A DNA stretch of 64,000 nt from Nocardia amamiensis (GCF_015477605.1 NZ_JADLQX010000022.1:1-64000); one strand, 5' to 3'. Positions 35,823 to 44,060 are shown, counted from the first letter of the stretch. A program made the numbers and translations. Notes: generated by a model not told the origin, from the sequence alone.

Positions 35823-37064
35823 GTGGCCGAATCCGTGCACGTCGCGATCTTCACCGACTTTCACCCGGCAACGCTGGGTGGCGTCCAAACCGCGATGCGG
35901 TCACTGTGCGCCGGACTTCGGCGGCTCGGTCACCGAGTCACCGTATTCTGTGCTCCCGCACCGGGAAGCGTGGCGCCGGATGCCGACACCGTAGTGCTCG
36001 GGGCGCTGCCGATCTCGATGTCGAACGGGCTGCCGGTCGTCCTTCCCACTCGGGCGAACCAACGCAGGATCGATGCCGCCTTCACCGAGCGGGGCCCGTT
36101 CGATATCGTGCACGCGCTGACGACCTACGGCTGCGGGATCTCCGGCGCACGCGCCGCCCGCAGGCACGGCATTCCGGTCGTCCAGACCATGCAGAGCCGT
36201 GACGAAACGGTCATCGAAAAGTATTCACCGGCACCGTATCTGTCCGCCTTGACCATGCGCTTGGTGCACGGCTGGTTCGTCCCGATGCGCGGAAACCCGG
36301 CACACAACGGCGACGGCCGGATCGCCCGGCTGGCGTGGCGCCCGATGGTGGCGCAAGCCCAGGCGGCCGATCGGGTGATCGTACCGACCCATCACTTCGC
36401 CCGCCGGTTGGCGGCACGCGGCGTAAACCGGCCGATTCGCGTAGTGTCCAACGGAATTGACGACGGGCTGTTGGAGCGTGCCCGCGGCACCGACAGCGTG
36501 GCGACGAATACGGACGCACCGCTACGCGCCCTGTGGTGCGGTCGCTTGTCCGTGGAGAAACGTCCGCTCGAAGCGATCGAGGTAGCGCGCCTTGTCGAGG
36601 AATGCACGCTGGACGTCTACGGCAGCGGGCCACTGGCCGATCGGGCCCGCGCGGCGGTCGCCGACGCGGATCTGGGACACCGTGTCCACCTGCACGGCGA
36701 GGTCGACCAAGCCGACTGCCTGAGCGCCATGCGCACCCACGACCTCCTGCTGCTCACCTCCGACTGCGACACCCAGGGCATGGTGCTGCTGGAAGCGATG
36801 GCGATGGGTCTGCCGGTCGTGTACTGCGACCCCGAACTCTCCGAAACCGTGCCCGACACCGGCGGCGTCCGCGCCCCCGACCGGTCGGTGGAATCGCTGG
36901 CCACCGTGCTGAAGGCCCTCGCGCAGGACCGAACCCGGCTGCACGCGATGCGCCGGGCACTGGCATCACACGCCGATGAACCACGCCAATCGAGGCATAC
37001 CACCCGAATTCTGTCGGTCTATGCCGAGTTGCTCTCCACGCCGGACGGATTCGCCAGCGACTGA
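35823..37064 (+). CDS. Glycosyltransferase, GT4 family
   Basis: The protein has 413 residues from a GTG. It has an N-terminal HVAIFTDFHPATLGGVQTAM (Gly-rich GT-B loop), ADRVIVPTHHFARRL and RVVSNGIDDGLLE. The donor domain has LWCGRLSVEKRPLEAI and MVLLEAMAMGLPVVYCDPE, the EX7E signature. This family includes retaining mannosyl- and glucosyltransferases of glycolipids such as phosphatidylinositol mannosides and glucosyl diacylglycerols. The tight spacing to the GT1 gene indicates a common transcript and consecutive sugar additions. Confidence 0.88.
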   Translation: MAESVHVAIFTDFHPATLGGVQTAMRSLCAGLRRLGHRVTVFCAPAPGSVAPDADTVVLGALPISMSNGLPVVLPTRANQRRIDAAFTERGPFDIVHALTTYGCGISGARAARRHGIPVVQTMQSRDETVIEKYSPAPYLSALTMRLVHGWFVPMRGNPAHNGDGRIARLAWRPMVAQAQAADRVIVPTHHFARRLAARGVNRPIRVVSNGIDDGLLERARGTDSVATNTDAPLRALWCGRLSVEKRPLEAIEVARLVEECTLDVYGSGPLADRARAAVADADLGHRVHLHGEVDQADCLSAMRTHDLLLLTSDCDTQGMVLLEAMAMGLPVVYCDPELSETVPDTGGVRAPDRSVESLATVLKALAQDRTRLHAMRRALASHADEPRQSRHTTRILSVYAELLSTPDGFASD

Positions 37065-37222
37065 GAATGAGTCTTTGACGTTTCCCGGGGCATGAACCCG
37101 GCTGACATCCGGCCATGTCCGACGAGCACGCCGAGGTCACCGGGGGAGGCCACACAGGCCGATCAGCCGACCCGATCGCACCTGACAATCCGGACCGTTA
37201 TGCCCGATTTGTCCCGATCTCT

Positions 37223-37286
37223 TGTACTACCGGCCGTAGTAAGTAAGAATGATGTTGTGGCCGTATGTAGTGGCTCTGCTACATAC
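37223..37286 (+). promoter_or_regulatory. Two inverted repeats before the Fo operon
   Basis: TACTAC-CGGCC-GTAGTA lies at 37225-37241 and GTATGTAG-N8-CTACATAC at 37263-37286, both perfect in the arms. A weak promoter may overlap the first (TTGTAC at 37223 and TAAGAAT after it). The second ends 27 bases before the atpI start and could be an operator or an mRNA stem. Confidence 0.45.
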
Positions 37287-37313
37287 CGTCACGCCATCAC
37301 TATGGGAGGGCAT

Positions 37314-37679
37314 ATGACGGTCAGCGTGGACCGCCGTCCGATCATCGTCTCCGCCGGAGCGGGAATCGTGGTTCTCGCGGTGGCCGGGTTGCTGGATCGG
37401 CTGCTATTGGGTGTATTCGTTTGTGCCGGAATGGCCTTGGGCTATGTCAACGCGTGGCTCACCCAGGTTGCCGTCGCGTGGATTTCGCATGATCCCGGAT
37501 CCGGAAAACAACGTTTGGCGGCGACGAGCGGGGTGCGGTTGTTCGGCGTTACGGCGCTCGCGTTGGTCGTCAGCGTCCTGACTCGCCCCGATGGGTTCGG
37601 CATTCTCTTCGGGCTGGTGGCCTTTCAGATCACCCTACTGCTACGAGTGGCAATGCCGGTGTTGCGAGGTGCCCGATGA
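37314..37679 (+). CDS. atpI: ATP synthase subunit I-like membrane protein
   Basis: This 121-residue protein starts at the ATG at 37314 after GGGAGGG. It has about four membrane segments (IIVSAGAGIVVLAVAGLLD, LLLGVFVCAGMALGYVN, LFGVTALALVVSVL, GLVAFQITLLLRVAMPVL), the usual AtpI topology. AtpI helps assemble the c-ring in other bacteria. It overlaps the a-subunit gene (ATGA), so the Fo genes form one operon. Confidence 0.75.
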   Translation: MTVSVDRRPIIVSAGAGIVVLAVAGLLDRLLLGVFVCAGMALGYVNAWLTQVAVAWISHDPGSGKQRLAATSGVRLFGVTALALVVSVLTRPDGFGILFGLVAFQITLLLRVAMPVLRGAR

Positions 37680-38398
37680 CGAAAGTCGAAGTCGGCCACC
37701 ATGAAACCGCACACGTCCTCGGTATGGATTTCCACGTCGATACGATCCTTGCGACCGTGGTCGCGGCAGTTGTCGTAGTGGGACTCGCGCTCTATCTGCG
37801 CGTCAAACTGACCTCCGGGGTTCCGAACGGCGTGCAGTTGTTCTTCGAGACCGTGACAGTGCAGCTGCGCGGTCAGGTGGAAAGCGCAGTCGGACTGCGG
37901 ATCGCTCCTTTCGTCCTGCCACTGGCGGTGACGCTGTTCGTCTTCATTCTGCTGTCGAACTGGCTGTCCGTGCTGCCGGTGCAATACGGCGACGGTGAGC
38001 TGATCAAACCGCCCGCCGCGGATGTCAACTTCACCTATGCGCTCGCGCTGTTCGTCTTCCTCTGCTACCAGGCCGCAGGTATGGCGCGACGCGGCCCGAT
38101 CGGACATATGAAGCAGGTATTGAAGGGGCATACAGGCTGGGGGCCGATGATTTTCATCAACGTCATCGAGGAACTCGCGAAACCGCTTTCACTGGCGCTG
38201 CGGTTGTTCGGCAACATGTTCGCGGGCGGGGTGATGATCTCGGTGATCGCGCTGCTTCCGGCCTGGCTGAGCTGGGGCCCGAACGCCGTCTGGAAGCTGT
38301 TCGACCTCTTCGTCGGGCTCATCCAGGCTTTCATCTTCGCTCTGCTGACCATCCTCTACTTCGGTCAGGCCACCGCGCTCGAGCGCGAAAGGCACTGA
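37676..38398 (+). CDS. atpB: ATP synthase Fo subunit a
   Basis: The protein has 240 residues, the normal length. It has five or six membrane helices. SLALRLFGNMFAGGVMI carries the essential stator arginine (Arg176), and the last helix has LIQAFIFALLTILYFGQAT. It would form the proton half-channels against the c-ring. All key residues are present, so the gene is not decayed. It lies in a cluster containing only Fo subunits. Confidence 0.9.
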   Translation: MTKVEVGHHETAHVLGMDFHVDTILATVVAAVVVVGLALYLRVKLTSGVPNGVQLFFETVTVQLRGQVESAVGLRIAPFVLPLAVTLFVFILLSNWLSVLPVQYGDGELIKPPAADVNFTYALALFVFLCYQAAGMARRGPIGHMKQVLKGHTGWGPMIFINVIEELAKPLSLALRLFGNMFAGGVMISVIALLPAWLSWGPNAVWKLFDLFVGLIQAFIFALLTILYFGQATALERERH

Positions 38399-38455
38399 GC
38401 TGTAGCACCAATCCCATGACCACCACATTCCTATTCAACGGGGAAAGGAAAACAA

Positions 38456-38716
38456 ATGGCAGACGTGACCCACGCGACGATCGTCCAGGCGGCGGCCCTG
38501 CTCGCGGGCGGACTGATGATGGTCGGCGGTGCGATCGGCGCAGGCTATGGCAATGGAATGGCGGGTTCGGCGCTGATCAATGGCGTGGCCCGGCAACCCG
38601 AGGCCGAAGGCAGGCTGCGCGGCAACTATCTGATGGCGGTCAGCCTGGTCGACGCCGTGTACTTCATCAATCTGACATTCATGGCACTGTTCGCCTTCGC
38701 GGCGCCGGGCAAGTGA
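38456..38716 (+). CDS. atpE: ATP synthase Fo subunit c
   Basis: This 86-residue hairpin protein has two helices joined by the polar loop ARQPEAEGRL. The ion-binding carboxylate is Asp66 (LVDAVYFIN) where mycobacterial c-subunits have Glu, and Asn33 replaces the Asp at the equivalent of M. tuberculosis D28. The first helix has the Gly-rich GGAIGAGYGNGMAGSAL needed for ring packing. GGGAAAGGA precedes the ATG. It is a plausible working c-subunit but diverged from the housekeeping type. Confidence 0.9.
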   Translation: MADVTHATIVQAAALLAGGLMMVGGAIGAGYGNGMAGSALINGVARQPEAEGRLRGNYLMAVSLVDAVYFINLTFMALFAFAAPGK

Positions 38717-38720
38717 CGCC

Positions 38721-39188
38721 ATGGAAACGAAAACCATGGCGGGACAGAATTTTCTGATCCCTAATGGCACCTTCCTCGCCGAACTGTCGATATTCCTGAT
38801 CGTGCTCGCGGTCATCTGGCTCTTCGTGGTGCCGCCGATCCGCGATGTGCTCGCGGAGCGGGAGGCACGCGTCGCCAAGGCCGCCGCCGATGGGAAACGG
38901 GCGCGGGAAGTCCTCGAGGCGGCCGGGGAACGGTATCGGTCCTCGGTGGCACAGGCTCGCGGCGAGGCGGCGCGGCGGCGCGAACAGGCCAGAATCGAAG
39001 GCCGCGCGATCCTGATCTCGACGCGCGAGCGGGCACAGGAACAGTCGGACCGGATATCGGCCGAGGCCACGATCGAGCTGCGGGCCCACGCCGACGCGGC
39101 AGCGGTGCGGCTGCGCGGACACGTCGACCCGCTGGCCGGTGATCTGGCAGACCGCGTGATCGGAGGTGAAGGCATTGAACGAACGTGA
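38721..39188 (+). CDS. atpF: ATP synthase Fo subunit b
   Basis: This 155-residue protein has one N-terminal membrane helix (LAELSIFLIVLAVIWLFVV) and then a long charged helix (VLAEREARVAKAAADGKRAR onward), as in b-subunits of the peripheral stalk. It starts five bases after atpE and overlaps the next gene. Without F1 genes nearby, its partner subunits would have to come from elsewhere in the genome. Confidence 0.87.
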   Translation: METKTMAGQNFLIPNGTFLAELSIFLIVLAVIWLFVVPPIRDVLAEREARVAKAAADGKRAREVLEAAGERYRSSVAQARGEAARRREQARIEGRAILISTRERAQEQSDRISAEATIELRAHADAAAVRLRGHVDPLAGDLADRVIGGEGIERT

Positions 39189-39711
39189 CGGTATCTACGA
39201 CATCACGTGGAATTGGCCGGTATTCCTGAGCCAGCTGTTCGGTTTCGCCGTCATTGTCGGTGCGCTCGTCAAATGGATTGCGCCGCAGGCAAAGGCGATG
39301 ATGCACCGGTCGCAGCACGCAATTCGGGAACAACTGGAGCAGAGCTCGCAGGCCGCGGCCCGATTGGCCGCCGCCGAACGTGCCTTCGCCGAAGCGGACG
39401 CAATGGCCTGCATCGAGGTGGCCCGCATCCACCGGGAAGCACACGCCGATGCCGAGCGGATACTCGCGGAACTGCGGGAAACGGCTGCCGCCGAAGTGGA
39501 ACGGGTGCGTCGACACGGTCTGGACCACCTCCAGCAGGTGCGTCGGCAGTTGCGGGAAGAACTCGGGCACGACCTCACCACCACGGTGCTCGATCGTGCC
39601 GAGTTCATGGTGCGCGAACGCCTCGATTCACCAGGTGCCAGATCGGACAGCATCGACCGAGTCCTGGACGAACTGGCGGGATTCGCCGACGAACTTCCCA
39701 GCTCGTCGTAA
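39175..39711 (+). CDS. Truncated b-delta (AtpH) subunit: b-like part only
   Basis: The protein has 178 residues from the TTG at 39175, which has GGAGG eight bases upstream; a GTG at 39166 overlaps that site. It aligns with the first roughly 180 residues of the mycobacterial b-delta fusion: VFLSQLFGFAVIV helix, EQLEQSSQAAARLAAAERAF, RQLREELGHDLTT and SIDRVLDELAG. It stops where the delta domain (another 260 or so residues) should begin. A strong hairpin follows 27 bases later. The normal delta contact to F1 is therefore absent in this copy. Confidence 0.85.
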   Translation: MNERDGIYDITWNWPVFLSQLFGFAVIVGALVKWIAPQAKAMMHRSQHAIREQLEQSSQAAARLAAAERAFAEADAMACIEVARIHREAHADAERILAELRETAAAEVERVRRHGLDHLQQVRRQLREELGHDLTTTVLDRAEFMVRERLDSPGARSDSIDRVLDELAGFADELPSSS

Positions 39712-39738
39712 CCTCGGTGTCCCACCACGCGATGTCCC

Positions 39739-39773
39739 CCAGCGCCCGGGTCGGCTCGCGACCCGGGCGCTGG
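39739..39773 (+). terminator. Strong hairpin ending the Fo operon
   Basis: The 13-base arms CCAGCGCCCGGGT and ACCCGGGCGCTGG are perfectly complementary with a 9-base loop. There is no T run, as is usual in actinobacterial terminators. The hairpin also lies just before the 3' end of the convergent hypothetical gene, so it may work in both directions. Confidence 0.8.
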
Positions 39774-39823
39774 CCGTGGGTGTCCCGCAACCTCGACAGC
39801 TGGCTCGCCGAGGTGCTCCCCGT

Positions 39824-40321
39824 CTACTGGCCGTCGCGCTGTTGCTGCTCGGCTTCGATTTCGGCGGCAAGAGCAGATCGCTCGGCCTGATGCCGAGCAA
39901 GTAGCGCCGCGCTGAATGCAGTCCATGCGGCCTCTTGTGCTGCGGTCATCTGTGCTCCGTGGACTTCGGATTCGACGTCCGGATGGGCGATGATGAATCG
40001 CTGGAACAGCACACCCATCTCCCGGCTGTGCCGACGATTGAGCTCGATCCGTCGCGGGTCCATCTGTCGCTGGTCCTCGCAGAGCGTTAGCTGGTCGAAC
40101 ACGACCAAGGCTATGTTCGTGGGATCCCCTGGTGGGTGCACCCGCAGTGTGTGATGCGGATTCGGCTCGTCGTCGACGATCACAACAGTATCGATCCCGG
40201 CTGGCAGGTCCGCGGGCCAATCGATCTCATCGGTGGGCTCCTCGACGAGTACCCGGGCCAGCCTTCCCCGCAGGCCCGACTGGTCGGGTCGCAGCGGTGT
40301 GAGACCTTGATTCTCGCTCAT
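39824..40321 (-). CDS. Hypothetical protein
   Basis: The protein has 165 residues from an ATG. It is acidic and soluble, with no signal peptide. Visible blocks are PAGIDTVVIVDDEPNPHHTLR, LVVFDQLTLCEDQRQMDPRR and a helical C-terminus rich in Ala and Glu (LLARHQAERSALAAEIEAEQ). I do not recognise a family. It is divergent from the SLATT gene and shares its promoter region, so a regulatory or partner role is possible but unproven. Confidence 0.6.
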   Translation of the reverse strand: MSENQGLTPLRPDQSGLRGRLARVLVEEPTDEIDWPADLPAGIDTVVIVDDEPNPHHTLRVHPPGDPTNIALVVFDQLTLCEDQRQMDPRRIELNRRHSREMGVLFQRFIIAHPDVESEVHGAQMTAAQEAAWTAFSAALLARHQAERSALAAEIEAEQQQRDGQ

Positions 40322-40534
40322 GTGATGATCGCTGGTAATTCTAGTTCACTCGTCGAACCTCGCACCGGCGGCAGCTGGGGAGCGCATGGTGTGGCATCGC
40401 CACAGGTCTGAAACCCGTTGCGGCACCGCATCGCACGAGTCGCAAGCAAATTGGGCGCCACCGCGCCGCTCGCTCTACCTGCGGAAGAGTCGATCAGATG
40501 ATCAACGCGCGGCGCGGGGCGATACAGTACCGCC

Positions 40535-41134
40535 GTGACAGAGCACCGATCGCCCATCGGCGGGGATCGCTCGCAGGACCTCGGAGTGCCGCCTTCGCTG
40601 GACCTCCGCGCCGCCGACTGGTCGAGTTCCGATGAGACCCTTGCCCGGCTGTTCCAACGTGTGGAGACGTATGCCATAGACGCACGCGATCGGTACACGA
40701 GAGACAAACTAACCAAGCGGCAAACCAGCCTAGCCCTGACCGCGGCTATGATCACTTTGGGCTTACTCGGAATTCTGGTGCCACTGCTGACGACCGCCGG
40801 AGTCGACGCCATCAACCCGAGTTGGGGTTACGCACTGCTCGCCTGCGCCGCCGGATGCGCGGCATTCGACCGATTCTTCGGCATTTCGGCCGCATGGCTG
40901 CGCGACATCCGAAGCGCGCAGTCGATCAACGCGATGCTGTGTGACTTCCAACTCGAGTGGGCGTCCGTCTCGAGGGCGCCCGCCAATTCCAATGGCGAGA
41001 TAGACCGGCGGATGGGACTGCTCAGAGATTTCTCCCACCGGGTCAACGAAGTGATCGCACGCGAAACGGATACCTGGACGGCGCAATTTCCGTTCTCGAC
41101 GGAAGCGCGGATGAGCAGATTCGATCGGAGGTAA
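40535..41134 (+). CDS. SLATT-domain membrane protein
   Basis: This 199-residue protein starts at a GTG. It matches the SLATT architecture: an N-terminal helix (LARLFQRVETYAIDARDRY), a conserved Lys/Arg-rich turn, two membrane helices (LALTAAMITLGLLGILVPLL and GYALLACAAGCAAFDRFFG) and a cytosolic helical end (INAMLCDFQLEWASV). SLATT proteins are predicted pore-forming effectors in nucleotide-signalling and anti-phage systems, usually beside a SLOG, CD-NTase or similar sensor. No such sensor is adjacent here, so this one is solitary or partnered with the divergent gene. A strong hairpin follows it. Confidence 0.75.
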   Translation: MTEHRSPIGGDRSQDLGVPPSLDLRAADWSSSDETLARLFQRVETYAIDARDRYTRDKLTKRQTSLALTAAMITLGLLGILVPLLTTAGVDAINPSWGYALLACAAGCAAFDRFFGISAAWLRDIRSAQSINAMLCDFQLEWASVSRAPANSNGEIDRRMGLLRDFSHRVNEVIARETDTWTAQFPFSTEARMSRFDRR

Positions 41135-41160
41135 GACAGGTAGCCTCCTGCGCCCGAGTT

Positions 41161-41191
41161 CGTCCTGACCGCCCCGCACGCGGTCAGGACG
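41161..41191 (+). terminator. Hairpin terminator after the SLATT gene
   Basis: The arms CGTCCTGACCGC and GCGGTCAGGACG are perfect over 12 bases with a 7-base loop, 26 bases after the SLATT stop. It isolates this gene from helR downstream. Confidence 0.8.
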
Positions 41192-41508
41192 ACCGACCGA
41201 TCCGATTTCGTGGCCGACGCGCGGCCGCGGTCACGCCCTACTCGTCCTGGTCCCTCCGGTCATCCGGCCGCCTCCACCGTTGTCGACGGCGTCTGTGAAA
41301 GCTTGCATACGCGGCGCAGATTCGCCGTATCCGCGAACTCCGTGTGGCCGCGTGTCTCGATGGGACCTACCCACCTGACGATGTGGCACCGCATATCGAC
41401 ACATGCCCAGAGGCCCGTGCGGCTTCGCGAGGAGGTTGTCCGTCCACAGCGGACGATGAAGGGGAAGGACTACGTACGCCTTTCCACTCTCAACATATAG
41501 CGCACCGG

Positions 41509-41528
41509 GGGGCTTGCGGCAAGACCCC
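41509..41528 (+). promoter_or_regulatory. Rifamycin-associated element (RAE)
   Basis: The sequence GGGGCTTGCGGCAAGACCCC is an inverted repeat around CGG. It matches the actinobacterial RAE, as I remember it, at nearly every position. RAEs control rifamycin-inducible genes, including helR. It sits about 125 bases before the helR start, in the remaining intergenic stretch from 41192 to 41651 where I see no gene. Confidence 0.85.
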
Positions 41529-41651
41529 GGTCATGCCGCAAAATCACCGACCGAAGCCAGAAACTACCGAAATGGGGTAGTGGCGGACACTCACGCGCAG
41601 CGGCGGGTGTGAGGATTTCGCGTCGTCGAGCGAGTGGGAGAGTGAGGGTGC

Positions 41652-43847
41652 GTGTCAACTCAGGGGTATGAGGACGAATTGCGGTCCGAGCGGAGCTACG
41701 TGACCGGGCTCTACACGCGGCTCGATGCCGATCGCGCACGAGCGAAGGGGCAGTACAGCGCGGCGTTGCGGGGAAACGGCGGCACGCTCATGGAACGGGA
41801 TTTCGAGGTGCGCGCGCTGGCCAAAGAGGTCAAGCGGCTGGACGTGGCCGACAACGGGCTGTGTTTCGGCCGGTTGGACACCCTTTCGGGCGAACGTATG
41901 TACATCGGCCGGATCGGACTCTTCGACGAGGAGAACGAGTACGAACCGTTGTTGCTCGATTGGCGGGCGCCAGCGGCGCGCGCCTTCTACGTCGCCACCG
42001 CCGCCAGCCCGGAAAACATGCGCCGACGCCGTCAATTCCACACCCGGGGGCGTCGAGTGGTCGATTTCACCGACGAGGTACTCGGCCGCCCGGGTGGTGG
42101 CGAGCGAGGGGACGCAGCGCTGCTCGCGGCGGTCAACGCGCCGCGCGGTGACGGGATGCACGACATCGTTGCGACGATCCAGGCCGAACAGGACGAGATC
42201 ATCCGGCTCGATCATCCAGGGGTGCTGGTGATCGAGGGTGGACCGGGCACCGGAAAGACTGTAGTGGCGCTGCACCGCGTCGCGTACCTGCTCTACACGC
42301 AGCGGGAGCGGATGGAACGCAACGGTGTACTCGTGGTCGGGCCCAATCCGGCGTTCCTGCACCACATCAGCCGTGTTCTGCCGTCCCTGGGTGAAACCAA
42401 CGTGGTGTTCATGACCACCGGCGACTTCGTACCCGGATTGCGCGTCACCGCCGAGGACACCCCGGACGCCGCGCGGCTCAAGGGCTCGCTGAAAATCCTC
42501 GACGTGCTCGCGGCGGCGGTGGCCGATCGGCAGCGGCTGCCGGAGCATCCGCTGCCGATCGAACTGACCGACGTCACCGTGCGCATCGACGCCGAGACCG
42601 CGGAGTGGGGCCGGGAGGAGGCGCGCGCGAGCGGGCTGCCGCACAACGAAGCCCGCGCGGTGTTCCGCGAGATCGTCACCTGGGTGCTCACCGAACGAGC
42701 GATAGCCCGGATCGGCCGGGGCTGGCTGACCCGGGACGAGCGCGAGGCATGGGAGCAGCTGCGGGCGGACCTGCTCGCGGAACTCGCGGACAACGACCAG
42801 TTCACCGCCGCGCTCGACGAGCTCTGGCCGGTACTGACGCCCGAAACACTATTGGCAGAGCTGTATATGTCTCCCGAACGGCTGCGAGCAGCAGGCGCCG
42901 ACCAGACGTTGTTCCGTACCGACGGCGATGCCTGGACGGTGTCGGACGTGCCGCTACTCGACGAACTGGTCGACCTGCTCGGCCGCGACAAGTCGGCCGA
43001 CCAGGCTGCCGAACGGGAGCGCAGGGCCGAGGGCGAGTACGCCGCAGGCGTGCTGGACATTCTCATCGACCGTGCGGACCTGATGGACGACGAGGACCAC
43101 CTGCTCGCCCAGGACCTGCTCTACGCCGAGGACCTGGCCGACCGCTTCCTCGAGCGGGACACTCGTGAACTCGTCGAACGTGCTGCCGCGGACCGGGACT
43201 GGACCTACCGGCACGTCGTGGTCGACGAGGCCCAGGAACTGTCCGAAATGGACTGGCGGGTGCTGATGCGGCGCTGCCCGGCCCGATCCTTCACGGTGGT
43301 CGGCGATCTCGCCCAACGCCGGTCGGCGGCCGGAGCGATATCGTGGGACCAGATGCTGGAGCCGTACGTGCCCGGCCGCTGGGTCTACCGGTCACTATCG
43401 GTGAACTACCGCACCCCGGCGGAGATCATGACCGTCGCCGCCGCGGTGCTCGCCGAGTTCGCACCAGGGGTCCAGCCACCGGAGTCGGTCCGCGCGTGCG
43501 GCGTCCGGCCATGGTCCAGACCGGTCACCGAGCACGAATTGGCCTCTGCCATAGCGGAATTCGTCCGCGACGAAGTCGGTCGCGAAGGCACGAGCGTCGT
43601 GATCGGACCCCCGGACGTGCCAGGTGCGGTGGCGGCGTCGGAGACCAAGGGTCTGGAATACGACGCCGTCCTGGTCGTGGAACCGGAACGCATCCTCGCC
43701 GACGGACCGCGCGGCGCGGCCGAACTCTACGTCGCCCTCACCCGCGCGACCCAGCGCCTCGGTGTCCTGCACCAGGGCCCACTGCCGCAGGCCCTGACCG
43801 GACTCGCCGGAACCGGGACACCCGCCCAGGCGGGGAATCACCGGTAG
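41652..43847 (+). CDS. helR: HelR: RNA polymerase-recycling helicase-like ATPase
   Basis: The protein has 731 residues from a GTG. It begins with a long helical arm (EDELRSERSYVTGLYTRLDA) as in HelD/HelR proteins that insert into RNA polymerase. The UvrD-like core has Walker A GGPGTGKT (196-203), VVVDEAQELSEMDW (Walker B near 524-528), FTVVGDLAQRRS, SVNYRTPAEIM and ELYVALTRATQRL. HelR removes rifamycin-stalled RNA polymerase from DNA and gives tolerance. The RAE upstream supports HelR over HelD. The transcript probably ends at the hairpin at 44061-44114. Confidence 0.92.
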   Translation: MSTQGYEDELRSERSYVTGLYTRLDADRARAKGQYSAALRGNGGTLMERDFEVRALAKEVKRLDVADNGLCFGRLDTLSGERMYIGRIGLFDEENEYEPLLLDWRAPAARAFYVATAASPENMRRRRQFHTRGRRVVDFTDEVLGRPGGGERGDAALLAAVNAPRGDGMHDIVATIQAEQDEIIRLDHPGVLVIEGGPGTGKTVVALHRVAYLLYTQRERMERNGVLVVGPNPAFLHHISRVLPSLGETNVVFMTTGDFVPGLRVTAEDTPDAARLKGSLKILDVLAAAVADRQRLPEHPLPIELTDVTVRIDAETAEWGREEARASGLPHNEARAVFREIVTWVLTERAIARIGRGWLTRDEREAWEQLRADLLAELADNDQFTAALDELWPVLTPETLLAELYMSPERLRAAGADQTLFRTDGDAWTVSDVPLLDELVDLLGRDKSADQAAERERRAEGEYAAGVLDILIDRADLMDDEDHLLAQDLLYAEDLADRFLERDTRELVERAAADRDWTYRHVVVDEAQELSEMDWRVLMRRCPARSFTVVGDLAQRRSAAGAISWDQMLEPYVPGRWVYRSLSVNYRTPAEIMTVAAAVLAEFAPGVQPPESVRACGVRPWSRPVTEHELASAIAEFVRDEVGREGTSVVIGPPDVPGAVAASETKGLEYDAVLVVEPERILADGPRGAAELYVALTRATQRLGVLHQGPLPQALTGLAGTGTPAQAGNHR

Positions 43848-44060
43848 GCGTAGGGTTCGCGTGCAGCCTCCCTGACCCGACGCCAGGGCGCCGTTAATGG
43901 TTGCGGCAGGCCATACAGGTTTGCCGCACGTCGCCAGGGCCAGAATCGAGGTCGTACGCAGTGCGAGCACGCCTTCGGGTAGCGGGAGGCGGGAACCTGT
44001 TCTCCTTGCAGCGCAGGCTTCGCCGGCTTGGGCTCCGCCGGGCGCCTCGACGCCGGCCGA

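Noticed and set aside
39712..39904. Possible continuation of the delta domain after the truncated b-delta gene
   Set aside because: The other frames do not resemble the delta domain, and a perfect hairpin lies at 39739-39773, so the gene really ends.
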